Notes: a model not told the origin generated them from the sequence alone. DNA of 64,000 nucleotides from Novosphingobium profundi (GCF_020524485.1 NZ_JAIVLF010000006.1:186001-250000); one strand, 5' to 3'; shown: positions 8,024 to 17,279, counted from the stretch's first letter. Made by a program: numbers and translations.

Positions 8024-8596
8024 TTGGGCTGGCTACGCGACATCGACCGATGGTTCCTATCCGAAGTGCTGCCCCATGCTGCGGCGTACCGGGCGCGTGC
8101 CGCGCATTTCTGCGGCCGCGACGAAGCCGACGACCTCGTTCAGGAGGCCTATGCGCGGGTCCTGGATACGCAGGATTTCCACGCGATCCAGTCCCCGCGC
8201 GGCTTCGTGCTCACGATCGTGCGCAACCTTGCCCTGGAACGGCTGCGCCGGGCGAATGTCGTGCGCATCGATTATCTGGCCTCGCTCGAAGCGCTTGACG
8301 TAGCCGACCCGGCGCCCGATGCCTTCATGGTCTCCTCCGGCCGCTCGGAACTGCGCCAGCTTGCCCGCATCATGGAGAGCCTGCCCCCTCAATGCGGGCG
8401 GGTTCTGCACATGCGCAAGATCCAGGGGATGGCACCTGGACAGATTGCCGAGGCACTCTCCATTTCGCTTTCCACGGTCGAAAAGCATCTGGCCAAGGGT
8501 CTTGCCCTTGTAACGCGAGCACGGCGTGACGATAATGCACGACCGGAGGTAGAGTGCCCGAGAATTCCAGCCCCGACACGACGCGTATCGACTTGA
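8024..8596 (+). CDS. ECF-type RNA polymerase sigma factor, FecI-like
   Basis: 190 residues with a TTG start, chosen because AGGAG (8013-8017) lies 6 bases upstream and the sequence MGWLRDIDRWFLSEVLP is a plausible N-terminus. Sigma region 2 is seen around residues 20-70 (AAHFCGRDEADDLVQEAYAR, core-binding and -10 recognition) and region 4 around 115-160 (ESLPPQCGRVLHMRKI, then QIAEALSISLSTVEKHLAKG, the -35 recognition helix-turn-helix). It overlaps the FecR gene by 43 bases, so the two are translationally linked. The order sigma, FecR, STN-type receptor is the standard cell-surface signalling unit: substrate binding to the receptor relieves FecR and activates this sigma, which usually transcribes the receptor gene. 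Confidence 0.93.
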   Translation: MGWLRDIDRWFLSEVLPHAAAYRARAAHFCGRDEADDLVQEAYARVLDTQDFHAIQSPRGFVLTIVRNLALERLRRANVVRIDYLASLEALDVADPAPDAFMVSSGRSELRQLARIMESLPPQCGRVLHMRKIQGMAPGQIAEALSISLSTVEKHLAKGLALVTRARRDDNARPEVECPRIPAPTRRVST

Positions 8597-9537
8597 TCGA
8601 GATCGCGTCAGGATGGCTTGTCGGCCTCGATGCCGGCACCGCGGACGTGCGCGCCTTCGAAGCCTGGCGCGATGCTGACCCACGCCATGCGGCCGCGTTT
8701 GCCGAGGTTGCAGGCGCGTGGAGCGACATGGGCGACATGCGCCTTCTTGAAGACACCCCATCCGCACCACCGTTGGATGCAGGCTCCCCTCAGGAGGGCA
8801 TGGACGATGCTGCAGACCATGCGCCCGCGACACGCGGCAGCCGCCGCAAGGTTCTTCGCGCCGGGCTCGCCGTCGGCGCGCTTGCGCTTGGCGCCGCAGG
8901 CCTGACCTACCGCGCGGCCGCCCGCGAGAGCGCACGTACCGGCGTCGGGGAAAATGCCAGAGTGACGAGCGGTTCGGCAATGACCGTCGATCTCAACACC
9001 GACAGCCGTATTTTCTGGAAGGACGGAGACCCGCTCAAGCTCTGGCTGGAACGCGGCGAGATCGCCATTCGTCTCACCGCTGCGCACAGGCTTTCGCTTC
9101 TCACCCAGGGCGGAACTTTCCACCTGATGCCCGGCATCTACAACGCCCGCATCCGAGACGCGAGTTGCGAGCTCACCGTCCTTGAAGGGGGCGGGACATT
9201 CGGCGCGAACGGACATGGCCTGCGCACGGGAGAGACCGCGCTTGCCACTGCGGGTAAGGCCAGTGTTCGCGATGATGGAGAGGACATGGCCCGCGTCACC
9301 GCGTGGCGCAGCGGTACGCTGGTCCTTAACGGCGAAAGCCTGGACTATGCCCTTTCGGAGATGAACCGTTACCTTGAGGACAAGATCGTGATCGGCGATC
9401 CCGGCCTCTCCCGCCTGCGCGTCGGCGGGACCTTCGCGACCTCGAACCCGGCCGAATTCCTGCAGGCGCTGCGGACCTCCTTTGCCATCCGCACCCGCCG
9501 CGACGACACCGGCAGCATCGTTCTCACGCGCAGCTGA
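8554..9537 (+). CDS. FecR-family anti-sigma / signal transducer
   Basis: 327 residues, GTG start with GGAGGT 3 bases upstream. The N-terminal cytoplasmic DUF4880-type domain (ASGWLVGLDAGTADVRAFEA, DPRHAAAFAEVAGAW; residues about 12-65) binds the sigma factor. A single membrane helix lies near residues 95-117 (KVLRAGLAVGALALGAAGL). The periplasmic FecR domain follows (ENARVTSGSAMTVDLNTDSR, LWLERGEIAI), and the C-terminal DUF4974-like segment (YALSEMNRYLEDKIVIGDPG) is the part that contacts the signalling domain of the receptor. Position between sigma factor and receptor supports the assignment strongly. Confidence 0.93.
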   Translation: MPENSSPDTTRIDLIEIASGWLVGLDAGTADVRAFEAWRDADPRHAAAFAEVAGAWSDMGDMRLLEDTPSAPPLDAGSPQEGMDDAADHAPATRGSRRKVLRAGLAVGALALGAAGLTYRAAARESARTGVGENARVTSGSAMTVDLNTDSRIFWKDGDPLKLWLERGEIAIRLTAAHRLSLLTQGGTFHLMPGIYNARIRDASCELTVLEGGGTFGANGHGLRTGETALATAGKASVRDDGEDMARVTAWRSGTLVLNGESLDYALSEMNRYLEDKIVIGDPGLSRLRVGGTFATSNPAEFLQALRTSFAIRTRRDDTGSIVLTRS

Positions 9538-9552
9538 ATTTTTTTCCAGCGC

Positions 9553-9578
9553 GAATGGCGGTTTCCTTCGCGCCATTC
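9553..9578. other. Short hairpin between fecR-like gene and receptor
   Basis: GAATGGCG (9553-9560) and CGCCATTC (9571-9578) form an 8-bp stem with a 10-base loop, preceded by a run of seven T (9539-9545). The T-run is on the wrong side for a plus-strand terminator. It may be an mRNA structure or an operator near the receptor promoter. Confidence 0.3.
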
Positions 9579-9618
9579 ATCCCTGCCCCGACAATAGCAC
9601 TTTGTGGGGTCCAATTTC

Positions 9619-12111
9619 ATGTTCAAGTACCTGACGACGACTGCCATGCTGGCAGCCGTGCTGCCCGCGGCTGCCCATGCGCAGGATACAGCGCGCGCGT
9701 TTTCCTTCGACATTGCCGCCTCGGATACGGCGAGCGCGCTCAACACGTTCGCACGGCAGGCCGGGGTGCATCTCTCGTTTCCGTATGATGCGGTGCAGGG
9801 GCGCCGCGTTGCGGCCCTGCGCGGTCGCTACACCCGTGACGAGGCGCTCGGCCGCCTGATCGCGGACCAAGGGCTGGTCGTGGCCAGCCAGAGCGCCACG
9901 CTGATCGCGCTCAAGGCCGCCTCTACGGCTTCCTCGACTCCGGAAACGCCCCTTGCGGCCGCTGCGCAGGAGGAGGAAATTGTCGTCCTGGGCTATGGCC
10001 AGTCGCGCCAGGTGCAGACCGTCACCCCCAAGGCCATGAGCAAGAGCACGGCGGGTGCCTCGCCGCTGCGTTCGCTCAATCGCCTGCCCGGCGTGAACTT
10101 CGATTCCTCCGATGCCAACGGCACGTATGAGGCCGCCACGCAGATCTCGATCCGCGGCTTCATCACCGACCAGATGGGCTACACGCTCGACGGCGTGCCG
10201 CTCGGCAACATGCAGTACCGCAACAACAACGGTCTCTCGATCAACCGCGCCCTTCTCAGCGAGAACAACGGCGGGGCGACGCTTTCGCAGGGCAGCGGTG
10301 CGCTGGGTACGGCCTCCACCAGCAACATCGGCGGCACCATCGACTTCACCTCGATCGAGCCGACCTCGGACTTCGGCATCGACCTTGCGCAGAGCTACGG
10401 CAGCGAAAATTCCTGGCACAGCTTCGCGCGGGTGAACTCGGGCGAACTGCCCTGGGGTGGGCGCCTGATGGTCGCCTACGCGCACGACAAACAGGGCAAG
10501 TGGCGCGGCTGGGGCAAGCAGGAGCAGGACCAGCTCAACGCCAAGTACGTCCAGCCGCTGGGCGACAATGTGACCTCGACCACCTTTCTCAACCTGATCG
10601 ACCGCCGCGAGGACGACTACAACGACCTCTCGCTCGCCAAGATCGACCAGTACGGCTGGCATTTCGACAACGTGCCGACCTTCGCGCTGGCCGAGGACCT
10701 CGCCCGCGTGGTCCAGAACGGTGGCACCGTGCCCGCCCCCTACGTCAACGCCGACGATGCCGTCTACAACGGCGGCGGCGTGCGGCGCGACCTGCTGGCC
10801 TATGAACGGCTTGATTACGATATCGGCTCGCGCCTGTCGGGCTCGACCACCGGCTACATCCATCTCGACCATGGTATCGGTACCTGGGCCGACCCCTACG
10901 ATCCCACGCCCGAAGCCTACGGCGGCTCGCCGGTCTCGGTCTCGGCGCTGCGCTATGACGTGAACCGCAAGGGCGTGATCTCCCGCCTTTCGTTCGAGGC
11001 GGGCAATCACACCATCGAAGGCGGCGTGTGGTACGAACACAACCGCTTCGAGCAGGCCTCGCACCTCTATGGTCTGGAAGAGGGCGTTACCCCGCCCAAT
11101 TTCCAGCAGTTCTACTCCGACCCCTTCGTCACCAACTGGCACTACGTCTTCGACACCGACACGCTCCAGCTCGACATCGGTGATACCTGGCAGGCCACCG
11201 ACAGCCTGCGCCTCAATGCCGGGGTCAAAGGCGTTGTCTCCAAGAGTTCGGCCCGCACGATTACCGCGAACAAGCCGATGGATGGCTCGATCAAGGCGCA
11301 GAATTGGTTCCTGCCCACGGTTGGCATGCTCTACGATTTCGATGGCCAGCACGAGATCTTTGCCGACTACACCCGCAACATGGCGGCCTTCGTCGCCTCG
11401 GCCTCGAGCGGTCCCTTCTCGAGCAGTTCGCAGGCTGGCTTCGACTACATCCGCGACGACCTCAAGCCCGAGATGACCAACACCTTCGAGGGTGGCTACC
11501 GCTTCCACGGGCGCGACGTCCAGTTCTCGCTCACCGGCTACTACGTCAAGTTCACCAATCGCCTGCTGGCCTCCTCGATCAGCGCCACGATCGTGGGCAA
11601 CCAGAACGTCCTCCAGAACGTGGGTAGCGTGACTTCGCGCGGTGTCGAGGCGGCCGCGAACTGGAAGTTTGCTCCCAACTGGTCAGTCTACGGGAGCTGG
11701 GCCTACAACGATGCCAGCTACGACGATGACGTGCAGCCGCTTGGCGGCGACATCGTGCCGACCAAGGGCAAGCAGGTCGTCGCCTCGCCGAAGAATGTCG
11801 GCAACATCGACCTCGACTACGACGATGGTCACCTCTGGGGTCAGGTGTCCGCGCACTACCGCAGCGCGCGCTACTACAGCTACCTCAACGATGCGAAGCT
11901 GCCCGGCGCGGTCAACGTCAACGCCTCGGCGGGCTATCGCTTTGCCGGCGGTATCGAAGTGCAGGTCAACGTGAACAACCTCTTCGACAAGCGCTACATC
12001 GCCTCGACCGGCACTGCAGGCTTCGTCACCTCGGACCCGGGCGGAACCTACACGACGCTGCAGCCCGCCGCGCCGCGCCAGGTCTTCGGCACCGTACGCC
12101 TCCACTTCTGA
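9619..12111 (+). CDS. TonB-dependent receptor with N-terminal signalling (STN) domain
   Basis: About 830 residues from the ATG at 9619, which follows GGGGT; an in-frame GTG at 9604 is the alternative. The signal peptide ends PAAAHAQD. Residues about 25-100 form a secretin/TonB N-terminal (STN) signalling domain (FSFDIAASDTASALNTFARQ, LRGRYTRDEALGRLIADQGL). A TonB box (EEEIVVLGYG), plug (SLNRLPGVNFDSSDANG, ISIRGFITDQMG, LDGVPLGNMQYRNNNG) and a beta-barrel ending in VRLHF follow. With the adjacent sigma and FecR genes this forms a transcription-regulating receptor. The next gene encodes a secreted metallophosphoesterase, which suggests an organophosphate-related rather than a classical siderophore substrate, but that is inference only. 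Confidence 0.92.
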   Translation: MFKYLTTTAMLAAVLPAAAHAQDTARAFSFDIAASDTASALNTFARQAGVHLSFPYDAVQGRRVAALRGRYTRDEALGRLIADQGLVVASQSATLIALKAASTASSTPETPLAAAAQEEEIVVLGYGQSRQVQTVTPKAMSKSTAGASPLRSLNRLPGVNFDSSDANGTYEAATQISIRGFITDQMGYTLDGVPLGNMQYRNNNGLSINRALLSENNGGATLSQGSGALGTASTSNIGGTIDFTSIEPTSDFGIDLAQSYGSENSWHSFARVNSGELPWGGRLMVAYAHDKQGKWRGWGKQEQDQLNAKYVQPLGDNVTSTTFLNLIDRREDDYNDLSLAKIDQYGWHFDNVPTFALAEDLARVVQNGGTVPAPYVNADDAVYNGGGVRRDLLAYERLDYDIGSRLSGSTTGYIHLDHGIGTWADPYDPTPEAYGGSPVSVSALRYDVNRKGVISRLSFEAGNHTIEGGVWYEHNRFEQASHLYGLEEGVTPPNFQQFYSDPFVTNWHYVFDTDTLQLDIGDTWQATDSLRLNAGVKGVVSKSSARTITANKPMDGSIKAQNWFLPTVGMLYDFDGQHEIFADYTRNMAAFVASASSGPFSSSSQAGFDYIRDDLKPEMTNTFEGGYRFHGRDVQFSLTGYYVKFTNRLLASSISATIVGNQNVLQNVGSVTSRGVEAAANWKFAPNWSVYGSWAYNDASYDDDVQPLGGDIVPTKGKQVVASPKNVGNIDLDYDDGHLWGQVSAHYRSARYYSYLNDAKLPGAVNVNASAGYRFAGGIEVQVNVNNLFDKRYIASTGTAGFVTSDPGGTYTTLQPAAPRQVFGTVRLHF

Positions 12112-12132
12112 TCTCCCCCCCAGGAGCTTCGG

Positions 12133-12162
12133 GGCCGACGCGCGCACACCGCGGCGTCGGCC
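12133..12162 (+). terminator. Terminator-like hairpin between receptor and phosphoesterase
   Basis: GGCCGACGC (12133-12141) and GCGTCGGCC (12154-12162) form a 9-bp GC stem with a 12-base loop, followed by TCGTCGTTTTCG. It probably lowers read-through into the downstream phosphoesterase gene. The 11-mer CCAGGAGCTTC occurs on each side of it (12120-12130 and 12181-12191); the second copy supplies the ribosome site of the next gene. Confidence 0.55.
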
Positions 12163-12195
12163 TCGTCGTTTTCGTTCCAGCCAGGAGCTTCTGCC

Positions 12196-13134
12196 ATGAA
12201 CCGCCGCAACCTCTTGCATGCCGCCCTGGGCGCGCCCGCTTTGTCGCTTACCGGCTTACTCACACCTGCCCTTAGCCAAGCGCCCGGGCGCGAGGATGCC
12301 TTTCGCTTTGCCTTCCTCAGCGACACCCATATCCGGCCCGAAGGGGGCGCGGACCGGGCCTGCGCGATGTGCTTTGAACAGATCTCGGCCAGCGACTGCG
12401 ACTTTGCGATCCATGGCGGCGATCACATCGAGGACGCCCTCGGCGTGGACCGAGAACGCGCCACGATGCTGATGGACCTCTACCAGCGGACTGAACGCAA
12501 GCACCTGCGCAAAACGGTCCACCATGCCATCGGCAACCACGATTGCCTCGGCGTCTTTGCCGAGAGCGGGATTGCGCCCGACGCGCCGGACTACGGCAAA
12601 GCCTTCTACACCGCGCACTTCGGACCAAGGTACTATGCCTTCGACCACAAGGGCGTCCATTTCGTGGTGCTCGATTCGATCGGCCTGACCGATGACCGCA
12701 ACTACGAAGGCCGCATCGATGAGGACCAGCTCGCCTGGTTGCGGGCGGACCTCGCGCAGCAGCCCCGGGGCCAGCGCATCATTGTGGTCACGCATATCCC
12801 GCTGGTGACGGCGCTGGGATGCTACGAGCCGGTCTCGTGGCTGAACACCCCGCACAACTGGACCTTCGTCGTCAACACCCGCGAGGTCCTGCGCGTCCTG
12901 CAGGACTACAACGTCATTGCCGTTCTGCAGGGCCATAGCCATGTTTTCGAGCAGATCACGCTGAACGGCCTGCACTTCATTTCGCCAGGCGCCGTGGCGG
13001 GCGCGGACTGGCAAGGCTCGTTTCTCGGCACACCCGAGGGCTATTGCGAAATCGCAGTTACCGGAGAGGACGTCTGGGCCTCCTTCCGTACCTACGGCTT
13101 CGATGTCCCCGACCGTCAGGATGTGCCCATCTGA
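12196..13134 (+). CDS. Secreted calcineurin-like metallophosphoesterase
   Basis: 312 residues, ATG with AGGAG 8 bases upstream. The N-terminus (MNRRNLLHAALGAPALSLTG) carries a twin-arginine-like signal, so the enzyme is probably periplasmic. All metallophosphoesterase metal motifs are present in order: LSDTHIRPEGG (D, H), HGGDHIEDAL (GD), AIGNHDCLG (GNHD), VVTHIPLV (H) and VLQGHSHVFEQ (GHxH). The family hydrolyses phosphomonoesters or phosphodiesters with two metal ions. Directly downstream of an STN-type TonB receptor with its own sigma factor, it may process a phosphorylated ligand that the receptor imports or senses. Its substrate is unknown. Confidence 0.88.
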   Translation: MNRRNLLHAALGAPALSLTGLLTPALSQAPGREDAFRFAFLSDTHIRPEGGADRACAMCFEQISASDCDFAIHGGDHIEDALGVDRERATMLMDLYQRTERKHLRKTVHHAIGNHDCLGVFAESGIAPDAPDYGKAFYTAHFGPRYYAFDHKGVHFVVLDSIGLTDDRNYEGRIDEDQLAWLRADLAQQPRGQRIIVVTHIPLVTALGCYEPVSWLNTPHNWTFVVNTREVLRVLQDYNVIAVLQGHSHVFEQITLNGLHFISPGAVAGADWQGSFLGTPEGYCEIAVTGEDVWASFRTYGFDVPDRQDVPI

Positions 13135-13521
13135 TTGGCTTTGTCGCGCAAAATGGGTTGCAGGGCAGACGCCGGCCGTTGAAGGCATCCGGTTGCGCGA
13201 CACGCTGCGCCGTGCCGCGGGCCAGCCACTCGCCTTGCGCTTTGGCGATATCGCCATGCTGACGAACAGGCTGGACGCGCAGGGGCGTACGCGCATGAAC
13301 CGGTTTCTTGCAGACCATCGCGCGCCGCACCGGGCCGGGCCTGACGCGACACGCCTGATGGAAGCTCTGGCCACCGGCCTCGGCGCCGCCTGGCCGGGCC
13401 ATCAAACCTGATAACCAACTAGAAAATATGATATTACTGCCAGAGCGACCGCTTTTGTCATAACCATCGCCTCTAGCGGACTTCACTTGGACGCCAGCAG
13501 CGACACGGATAGAACTTCATC
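13135..13521. other. Intergenic region with possible coding remnant and operon promoter
   Basis: From about 13145 to 13411 one plus-strand frame reads without interruption (for example RDTLRRAAGQPLALRFGDIA) to a TGA at 13409-13411 and has codon-like GC spacing, but it has no proper start, overlaps the previous gene and matches nothing I recognise. It may be a decayed gene tail. From about 13412 to 13450 the sequence turns AT-rich (CTAGAAAATATGATATTACT), the most likely place for the promoter of the five-gene block that starts at 13522. Confidence 0.4.
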
Positions 13522-14640
13522 ATGCGATTCCTTCACACGGCCGACTGGCAGCTCGGCAAATCCTTTGGCCGGTTCGACGAGCAGACCCGCGCGGCGCTGG
13601 GCGAAGCGCGCTTTGACGTGATCGACACGATCGGCAAGCTGGCCGACCGTCACGGGGCCGCGCACGTGCTGGTGGCTGGCGACGTGTTCGACACCGAGGG
13701 CCCGGACGAACGCACCGTGATCCAGGCTGTCAGCCGCATGGCCCGCTATGCCTGCCGCTGGTGGCTGCTGCCCGGCAACCACGATTTCGCGCGCAACAGG
13801 GGCTTGTGGGACCGTGTGCGCAAGCACGAAACCGCAAACATCATCGTTCTGAGCGAAAGCGAGGCCCAGGAGATGGAACCGGGCGCATGGCTGCTGCCGG
13901 CCCCGCTGCTGCGCCGCCACACGCTCGATGATCCCACCGCCGCGCTCGATACCATGGAGACACCCGCAGGCGCGCTGCGCATTGGCCTTGGCCATGGTTC
14001 GATCCGCGACTTTTCCTCGCAGGGCGATGCCGCGAACCTGATTGCGCCGGACCGGGTCAAGCAGGCGAGGCTGGACTATCTGGCGCTGGGAGACTGGCAC
14101 GGGACCCTGCGCGTCGATGCGCGTACCTGGTATGCTGGCACGCCCGAGCCGGACCGCTTCCCGCGCGAGGCGAACGATCCGGGACATTGCCTGCTGGTCG
14201 AATGCGAAGCGGGTGCGGCCCCTACCGTCACCGTGCTCGATACCGCGCGCTATACCTGGCAGGTGGCGGACTGGCCCTTTGCCGATGCCACCGGCTTCGA
14301 GGCGCAGGTGAACGCGTTCCTGGAGAGCGTCGATCCCGCGGCCACGCTGCTCCAGCTCACGGTTTCCGGCATCGTCTCGCTGACGGACAAGACCCGCATC
14401 GTCAACCGCCTGCACGACGACCTCACCCATCGCCTGCGCTTCCTCGACACGCGCGAGGGCAATCTTTCCGTGACGCCCAGCGAGGACGACATGGCCAGCC
14501 TGGAAAGCGAGGGCCTCATCGGCCGGGCCGCCGTGCGCCTGCGCGAGATGATCGAGACCGGCGGCAGCGAGGCTCCCATCGCCCGCCGCGCCCTCGAAAA
14601 ACTCTTCATCGAAGCCAACCGCCAGGAGGCCACGCGATGA
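13522..14640 (+). CDS. SbcD/YhaO-like DNA exonuclease (metallophosphoesterase)
   Basis: 372 residues. The calcineurin-like nuclease motifs of the SbcD/Mre11 family are present: HTADWQLGKSF (residues 5-15), AGDVFDTEGPDE (about 53-64), LLPGNHDFARN (about 90-100), GHGSI and LGDWHG. Odd: the usual histidine after DW in the first motif (D-W-H) is glutamine here, a variant that some SbcD-like proteins share. The family nicks or trims DNA ends as a complex with an SbcC/Rad50-type ATPase, which is encoded by the next gene with an ATGA overlap. First gene of a five-gene same-strand block ending in mcrC. A role in DNA end processing is well supported; whether it serves repair or defence is open. Confidence 0.88.
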   Translation: MRFLHTADWQLGKSFGRFDEQTRAALGEARFDVIDTIGKLADRHGAAHVLVAGDVFDTEGPDERTVIQAVSRMARYACRWWLLPGNHDFARNRGLWDRVRKHETANIIVLSESEAQEMEPGAWLLPAPLLRRHTLDDPTAALDTMETPAGALRIGLGHGSIRDFSSQGDAANLIAPDRVKQARLDYLALGDWHGTLRVDARTWYAGTPEPDRFPREANDPGHCLLVECEAGAAPTVTVLDTARYTWQVADWPFADATGFEAQVNAFLESVDPAATLLQLTVSGIVSLTDKTRIVNRLHDDLTHRLRFLDTREGNLSVTPSEDDMASLESEGLIGRAAVRLREMIETGGSEAPIARRALEKLFIEANRQEATR

Positions 14641-17279
14641 GCCTTGTCATTCGCCGCATCGGCCTGGAAAATTTCCGCAAGTTTCGCGCGCCCCTCGCCA
14701 TCGAGGGACTGGGTGCGGGCCTCAACATCGTGATCGAGCCCAACGAGACGGGCAAGTCCACCGTGATGGAGGCGGTGCGCGCCGCGCTGTTCCTGCGCCA
14801 CACCTCTGCGACCCAACAGATCAAGGCCTTTCAGCCGCATGGCGATGATGTCGCCCCGCACATCTCGCTCGACTTCACGCTGGACTCGGGCGACTACAGC
14901 CTGACCAAACGCTTCCTGAAGCAGAAGCAGGCCGAACTGACCCGCCCCGACGGCAGCCGCGTTTCGGGCGCGGAGGCCGAGGATGCCTTGCAGGAACTCC
15001 TGGGCTTCGAGCAGGGCGGCTTTGACACGAAGCTGTCCGGGGTTCTGGGCATGCTCTGGGTGGCCCAGACCGAGGGCCTGACCATCGAGGCCCCGGCGGG
15101 CCGGGTTACCTCGCTGATCGGCAACTCGCTTGAACAGCAGGCTGGCGCGCTGCTTGGCTCGGCCCACTTCGATGCGGTCAGCGCCCGTATCGAAGCCCAG
15201 TGCGCCACGCTGATGACCCGGACCGGGAAGCCCGCCGCAAATGGCGCCTGGAAGAAGGCTCTCGACCGGCACGAAAAGGCGAGCGCCAATCTCGCCGAGA
15301 TCGAGCAGCGCGCGCAAGCCCTGGAACAGGCCTTCGAGGAGCTGGAACAGGCCAATCGTCGGCTTGCCAGCATCGAGCGGGACATTGATCCGGCCGCCGA
15401 TGCGCAGACCCGCAAAGACCTCACGGACAAGCTGGAAGCGGCCCGCTCTGCCGCGCAGACGCTGCGCGTGCACGAGGCCGAAGTCACCCGGTGCCAGGAC
15501 GCGCTCGACAAGCTGACGGCGCTCGACGAACGCCACCGCAGCGCCGCCCAAGCCCTGGAAGACGCCAACGAGACGCTGCAACGTGCGCGGGCGGACATGG
15601 ATGCCCATGCCGGGAAACTGGCCGAAGCCCGGTCCCGCAAGGACACGACCAAGCGGGCGCTGGATGACGCCCGCACGGCGCGCGAGAATGCCCGTAAGGC
15701 GCAGCAGGAGGGCGCCCGGCGCATCAGCGCGCAGCGCCGCGCACAGCGCATCCAGGCCGCGCATGAACGCCACCGCGCCATCTGCGCGCTGCAGGAGGAA
15801 CGCGAAGGCCTCCTCGCACTCGCCCAGAGCGCGCCACCTGCCGATCTGGCCGATGAGCTTGAGCGCCTTGAACAGGCGCTGGCGCGCCACAGCGCCATGC
15901 TGGAAGCCGGCGGCACCCGGGTCGAACTGATCGGCGAGGCGAACGGCCTTCTGCGCGATGGCGCACCGATGGAGCCGGGCGAATGGAGCGTCCTTCGCGA
16001 GACCCGCATTGCGCTTCCCGGCGGAGGCGAACTGGTGCTGCGCCCGCCGCTCGCGCTCGCCAATGCGCACGAGGCCCTCGATGAAACCCAGGCCAGCCTT
16101 GCCGCGCTTTGCAAGGCACACGGCGTCTCGGGCAGCCGCGAGGCCCGTGAGCACGCTCTCAAAAGCAAGGCCGCGCAATTGGACGCGGATAAGCTGGCCA
16201 AGCGCATCGCTGGCGAGGCTCCCGCCGATTCCGAACTCGACCTTGCCGCAGGTCCACAGGCCCTGGCCGACTTCGTGACCACCCATCCCCTGACGGCGGA
16301 CAGCGCAGGAGAGGAGGACCAGGAGGACCACCCCCTTCCCGATATGCAAGCACTGGACGCCGCGCTGCACGAGGCCGAGGAAACCTTCACCCGGGCCGAC
16401 GCGGACCACCAGTTGGCCCAGCAGGCGCTCGACACGTCTGTCGAGGCGCATACGCCGCTCCAGGTTGCCAAGGGCACGGCGCAATCCGCCCTTGAGCACG
16501 CGGAGAGAGACCGTATCGCCATCGAGAGCGATCCCGCCTTTGCCGACCGCGAAGAGCGTCTCACCCGCGCCCGCGAAGCGCTGACGATGAAGAGCCATGA
16601 GCACCGCAAGGCACAGGACCTGGCGCAAGGGCTCGACCCGGCCAGTGTTGAGCGCCAGTTGTCCGCGCACGAGGCGCGCACACGGGCCGCCCAGCAGGAC
16701 GCGCGCAATATCAAGGAGGAGGTCATCCGCCTTGGCGCCAAGGTTGAAAGCGGAGGCGGACAGGGCCTTGGCGAGAAACTGGCCGCCGCACGCGACGAAT
16801 TGAGCGATGCCGCGCAGGCGCTCGACCGCGTCGAACTCGATGTCGCGACGCTCAAACTGCTGCGCGGCACTCTGGAGGAGACCCGTAGCCAGAGCGCGCA
16901 GACGATCACGGGCCCCGTCGCCCGGCGTGCGGCGCGTTATGTCGATCGCATTTTACCAGGTGCACAGGCCGACTTCGACGAGGATCTGGCGCTCGGCATC
17001 CTGCGGCGCCACGGACGCGAGGAAGCGACCGGCACGCTGTCCCACGGCACCCAGGAACAACTCGCGATCCTTACGCGCCTCGCCTTTGCCGAAATGCTGC
17101 ACGAGAAGGGGCATCCCGTCTCGCTGATCCTCGACGATCCGCTGGTCTACGCCGACGACATGCGCCTCGATGCCATGCTCGATCTGCTGGGAGAGGTGGC
17201 CAAAACGATGCAGGTCATCGTGCTGACCTGCCGCGAACGCGCTTTCCGCCATCTGGAGGCCAACCGCATTCGCCTGTGA
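14637..17279 (+). CDS. SbcC/Rad50/YhaN-like coiled-coil ATPase
   Basis: 880 residues from the ATG overlapping the upstream stop (ATGA); longer upstream extensions lie inside the nuclease gene and are not credible. N-terminal Walker A is IEPNETGKST (Lys40), with a Q-loop-like region near residues 60-75. Long heptad-rich coiled coils fill about 190-440 and 560-760. The ABC signature LSHGTQEQL (Ser802) and Walker B LILDDPL (Asp833-Asp834) close the C-terminal half. No CxxC zinc hook is visible; instead the hinge (about residues 425-490) contains a beta-rich insert (RIALPGGGELVLRPPLALA). This favours a YhaN-type over a classic Rad50 hook. It should pair with the preceding nuclease as an ATP-gated DNA-end machine. 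Confidence 0.88.
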   Translation: MSLVIRRIGLENFRKFRAPLAIEGLGAGLNIVIEPNETGKSTVMEAVRAALFLRHTSATQQIKAFQPHGDDVAPHISLDFTLDSGDYSLTKRFLKQKQAELTRPDGSRVSGAEAEDALQELLGFEQGGFDTKLSGVLGMLWVAQTEGLTIEAPAGRVTSLIGNSLEQQAGALLGSAHFDAVSARIEAQCATLMTRTGKPAANGAWKKALDRHEKASANLAEIEQRAQALEQAFEELEQANRRLASIERDIDPAADAQTRKDLTDKLEAARSAAQTLRVHEAEVTRCQDALDKLTALDERHRSAAQALEDANETLQRARADMDAHAGKLAEARSRKDTTKRALDDARTARENARKAQQEGARRISAQRRAQRIQAAHERHRAICALQEEREGLLALAQSAPPADLADELERLEQALARHSAMLEAGGTRVELIGEANGLLRDGAPMEPGEWSVLRETRIALPGGGELVLRPPLALANAHEALDETQASLAALCKAHGVSGSREAREHALKSKAAQLDADKLAKRIAGEAPADSELDLAAGPQALADFVTTHPLTADSAGEEDQEDHPLPDMQALDAALHEAEETFTRADADHQLAQQALDTSVEAHTPLQVAKGTAQSALEHAERDRIAIESDPAFADREERLTRAREALTMKSHEHRKAQDLAQGLDPASVERQLSAHEARTRAAQQDARNIKEEVIRLGAKVESGGGQGLGEKLAAARDELSDAAQALDRVELDVATLKLLRGTLEETRSQSAQTITGPVARRAARYVDRILPGAQADFDEDLALGILRRHGREEATGTLSHGTQEQLAILTRLAFAEMLHEKGHPVSLILDDPLVYADDMRLDAMLDLLGEVAKTMQVIVLTCRERAFRHLEANRIRL

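Noticed and set aside
14187..14636. Extended upstream start for the SbcC-like ATPase
   Set aside because: The extra 150 residues lie wholly inside the SbcD-like gene in another frame and are arginine-rich; the ATGA overlap start at 14637 gives the standard MSLVIRRIGLENFRKF N-terminus.
14250..16670. Long minus-strand open frames opposite the SbcC-like gene
   Set aside because: No motifs, repetitive composition, and full overlap with a plus-strand gene whose ATPase motifs and coiled coils are unmistakable.
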